From contig JANPGR010000102.1 of assembly GCA_031424015.1 (NCBI GenBank), forward strand, positions 1-5,502: DNA of 5,502 nt, in the 5' to 3' direction. Positions 4,996 to 5,502 of this stretch are shown here, piece by piece (within the stretch, counting starts at the first letter, position 1; every line of letters begins with the position of its first letter). Origin of the DNA: JANPGR01 sp031424015 (GTDB taxonomy: Bacteria; Patescibacteriota; Minisyncoccia; Phycocordibacterales; UBA1006). Position numbers and translations under genes: made by a program. Below the pieces are notes generated by a model. It was not told the DNA's origin and made no database searches. It saw only the letters and a program-made list of their open reading frames with translations.

Positions 4996-5028
4996 TGTAT
5001 ATTATATACATTATATACATTTTTGCAA
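4996..5028 (-). promoter_or_regulatory. Toxin-antitoxin promoter and operator
   Basis: On the - strand, TTGCAA (5023-5028) and a perfect TATAAT (5001-5006) are 16 nt apart, and the -10 box ends 9 nt before the antitoxin ATG. Overlapping it is a perfect palindrome, TGTATAT-T-ATATACA (4996-5010), and TTATATACA is repeated directly (5002-5010, 5011-5019). This is where an autoregulating antitoxin would be expected to bind. There is no Shine-Dalgarno site. Confidence 0.6.
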
Positions 5029-5048
5029 GTGTTTTGTATGGAGTACTT

Positions 5049-5089
5049 ATTGCTGTACAATTTTCTAAAGCCCACAATGTATTATTGTC
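5049..5089 (+). repeat. Module A, copy 5
   Basis: Fifth copy, beginning ATTGCTGTACAA, with a 3-bp expansion near the end (GTATTATTGTC). It lies 58 nt upstream of the antitoxin start, antisense to it. It is joined directly to a half hairpin doublet (5098-5125), with no module D between. Confidence 0.75.
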
Positions 5090-5093
5090 CTCC

Positions 5094-5133
5094 GAACGCC
5101 GTTAGGCGTCTTCCCAGGCTTGATCCTTTGATC
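5094..5133 (+). repeat. Broken hairpin doublet upstream of the second GIY-YIG gene
   Basis: AACGCCGTTAGGCGTC is the outer mini-hairpin seen at 4216-4231. It is followed by TTCCCAGGCTTGATCC, the left arm and loop of the inner hairpin; the right arm is lost (CTTTGATCC instead of CTGGGATCC). It is a left-end remnant of the element family with a truncated stem. Confidence 0.65.
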
Positions 5134-5148
5134 CAAAATACATATAAT
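5120..5148 (+). promoter_or_regulatory. Promoter of the second GIY-YIG gene
   Basis: TTGATC (5120-5125) is followed after 17 nt by a perfect TATAAT (5143-5148), which ends 9 nt before the ATG at 5158. The -35 box is part of the hairpin loop sequence CTTGATCC, so the repeat seems to supply it. A start 7 nt after the -10 box would be almost leaderless. Confidence 0.55.
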
Positions 5149-5157
5149 AAAACCACT

Positions 5158-5367
5158 ATGATTGAAAAAGTAGGATTTGTATACATTCTCGCTAGTCAAA
5201 AAAGAGGTACCCTCTATGTAGGAGTAACCTCTGACTTGAAAAAACGTATACAAGAACATAAGACTAAAACATATACAGGATTTACAGAGAAGTATGACGT
5301 AACACTTCTCATTTGGTATGAAGTATTTGACTCTCTGGTTTCTGCTCTAGAAGCTGAAAAGAAATGA
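5158..5367 (+). CDS. GIY-YIG domain protein, C-terminally truncated
   Basis: Second GIY-YIG protein, 69 aa, related to the one at 1013-1330. It has FVYIL (7-11) and LYVGVT (19-24) as the GIY and YIG strands. KKRIQEH (28-34) holds the conserved Arg and His, Y46 follows, and E67 in EAEKK aligns with the expected catalytic glutamate (E66 of the other copy). It stops two residues later, missing the conserved helix that follows (KQIKGWRREWK in the other copy) and the NPQW end. The TGA stop is the first triplet of the terminator's inverted repeat, so that sequence seems to have replaced the gene's tail. Whether the short protein folds or cuts DNA is doubtful. The ATG at 5158 is supported by the promoter and by the family start. 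Confidence 0.75.
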   Translation: MIEKVGFVYILASQKRGTLYVGVTSDLKKRIQEHKTKTYTGFTEKYDVTLLIWYEVFDSLVSALEAEKK

Positions 5368-5408
5368 AAAACCCCGCAGCCAAGCTGTCGGGGTATCAGG
5401 GTTTTTCA
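5365..5408. terminator. Symmetric (bidirectional) intrinsic terminator
   Basis: A perfect 10-bp inverted repeat, TGAAAAACCC (5365-5374) and GGGTTTTTCA (5399-5408), encloses or competes with an inner GC-rich stem: CCCCGCAGC (5372-5380), loop CAA, GCTG-T-CGGGG (5384-5393). Both strands end in GGGTTTTT, so it can stop transcription from the GIY-YIG gene and from the converging - strand gene. Confidence 0.8.
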
Positions 5409-5419
5409 TTATGTAGGGC

Positions 5420-5502
5420 TTAGTCAAAGAGTGTTGGTCTATCAGCATGGAGTTTGATGTATTCTTTCTCTTTTCCTTGATCTTTTACATACTTTGCTAT
5501 TG
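5420..5502 (-). CDS. Unidentified protein, C-terminal end only
   Basis: An open - strand frame enters from the right edge and ends at TAA (5420-5422). It encodes 26 visible residues ending in YIKLHADRPTLFD, lysine- and glutamate-rich before that (KDQGKEKE). The frame ends 12 nt after the symmetric terminator when read on the + strand, the spacing expected for a real gene end. I do not recognise the family from so short a piece; the start lies outside the window. Confidence 0.5.
   Translation of the reverse strand, partial: IAKYVKDQGKEKEYIKLHADRPTLFD

Noticed and set aside
4992..5075. N-terminal extension of the antitoxin
   Set aside because: It runs through a perfect -10 box, operator palindrome and module A, and is tyrosine/asparagine-rich low-complexity sequence.
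753..5125. Repeats as a CRISPR array
   Set aside because: Copies are hundreds of bases apart, imperfect and separated by genes; there is no regular spacer length and no cas gene.
720..5367. UGA recoded as glycine, as in Gracilibacteria
   Set aside because: TGA ends yidD and the first GIY-YIG gene where the families end, and reading through it at 5365 gives no GIY-YIG-like tail.

Overview
The window looks like part of a small, reduced bacterial genome, most likely a Candidate Phyla Radiation (Patescibacteria) member. I infer this from the divergent, short housekeeping proteins (RNase P protein, YidD, IF-3), the lack of clear Shine-Dalgarno sites at most starts, a secreted repeat protein with peptidoglycan-binding-like domains and a polyglycine linker, and two small GIY-YIG proteins. 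Family alignments end sensibly at TGA, TAA or TAG, so the standard bacterial code fits and UGA is a stop. The exact phylum cannot be read from 5.5 kb.

Layout. An rnpA-yidD pair is on the + strand (171-722), without rpmH before it or yidC after it. A repeat-rich gap follows (723-1010). A GIY-YIG endonuclease-like gene (1013-1330, -) is bracketed by inverted hairpins. Next are infC (1425-2015, -), a second repeat-rich gap (2069-2528), a secreted four-domain protein (2550-4052, -), a third repeat gap (4127-4393), and a Phd/YefM-like antitoxin with a PemK/MazF-like toxin (4991 to 4415, -). Last come a second, C-terminally truncated GIY-YIG gene (5158-5367, +), a symmetric terminator (5365-5408), and the 3' end of an unidentified - strand gene.

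The most interesting content lies between the genes. Several repeat modules recur in a fixed grammar. A ~38-bp module (A, starting ATTGCTGTRCAG) occurs five times, all in the same orientation. A ~25-30-bp module (D) lies beside hairpins. Hairpins with stems like TCCCAGG/CCTGGGA and loops like CTTGA face each other in inverted pairs. Two ~175-bp elements (2180-2350 and 4216-4393) share both ends and a conserved ~45-bp interior block. That interior runs in opposite directions in the two copies, while the flanking A and D modules and the outermost mini-hairpins keep their orientation. This is the pattern an inversion between the inner hairpins would leave. The first GIY-YIG gene sits between the same kind of inverted hairpins, and the second lies just after a half-hairpin that appears to supply its -35 box. 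I therefore propose, as inference only, a hairpin-bounded mobile or invertible element family, with GIY-YIG-carrying and short gene-less versions.

Many starts in the window (rnpA, infC, the secreted protein, the antitoxin, the second GIY-YIG gene) have a -10-like hexamer ending only about 7-15 nt before ATG, suggesting leaderless or nearly leaderless mRNAs. The core genes (rnpA, yidD, infC) serve RNA processing, membrane protein insertion and translation initiation; the rest is accessory.
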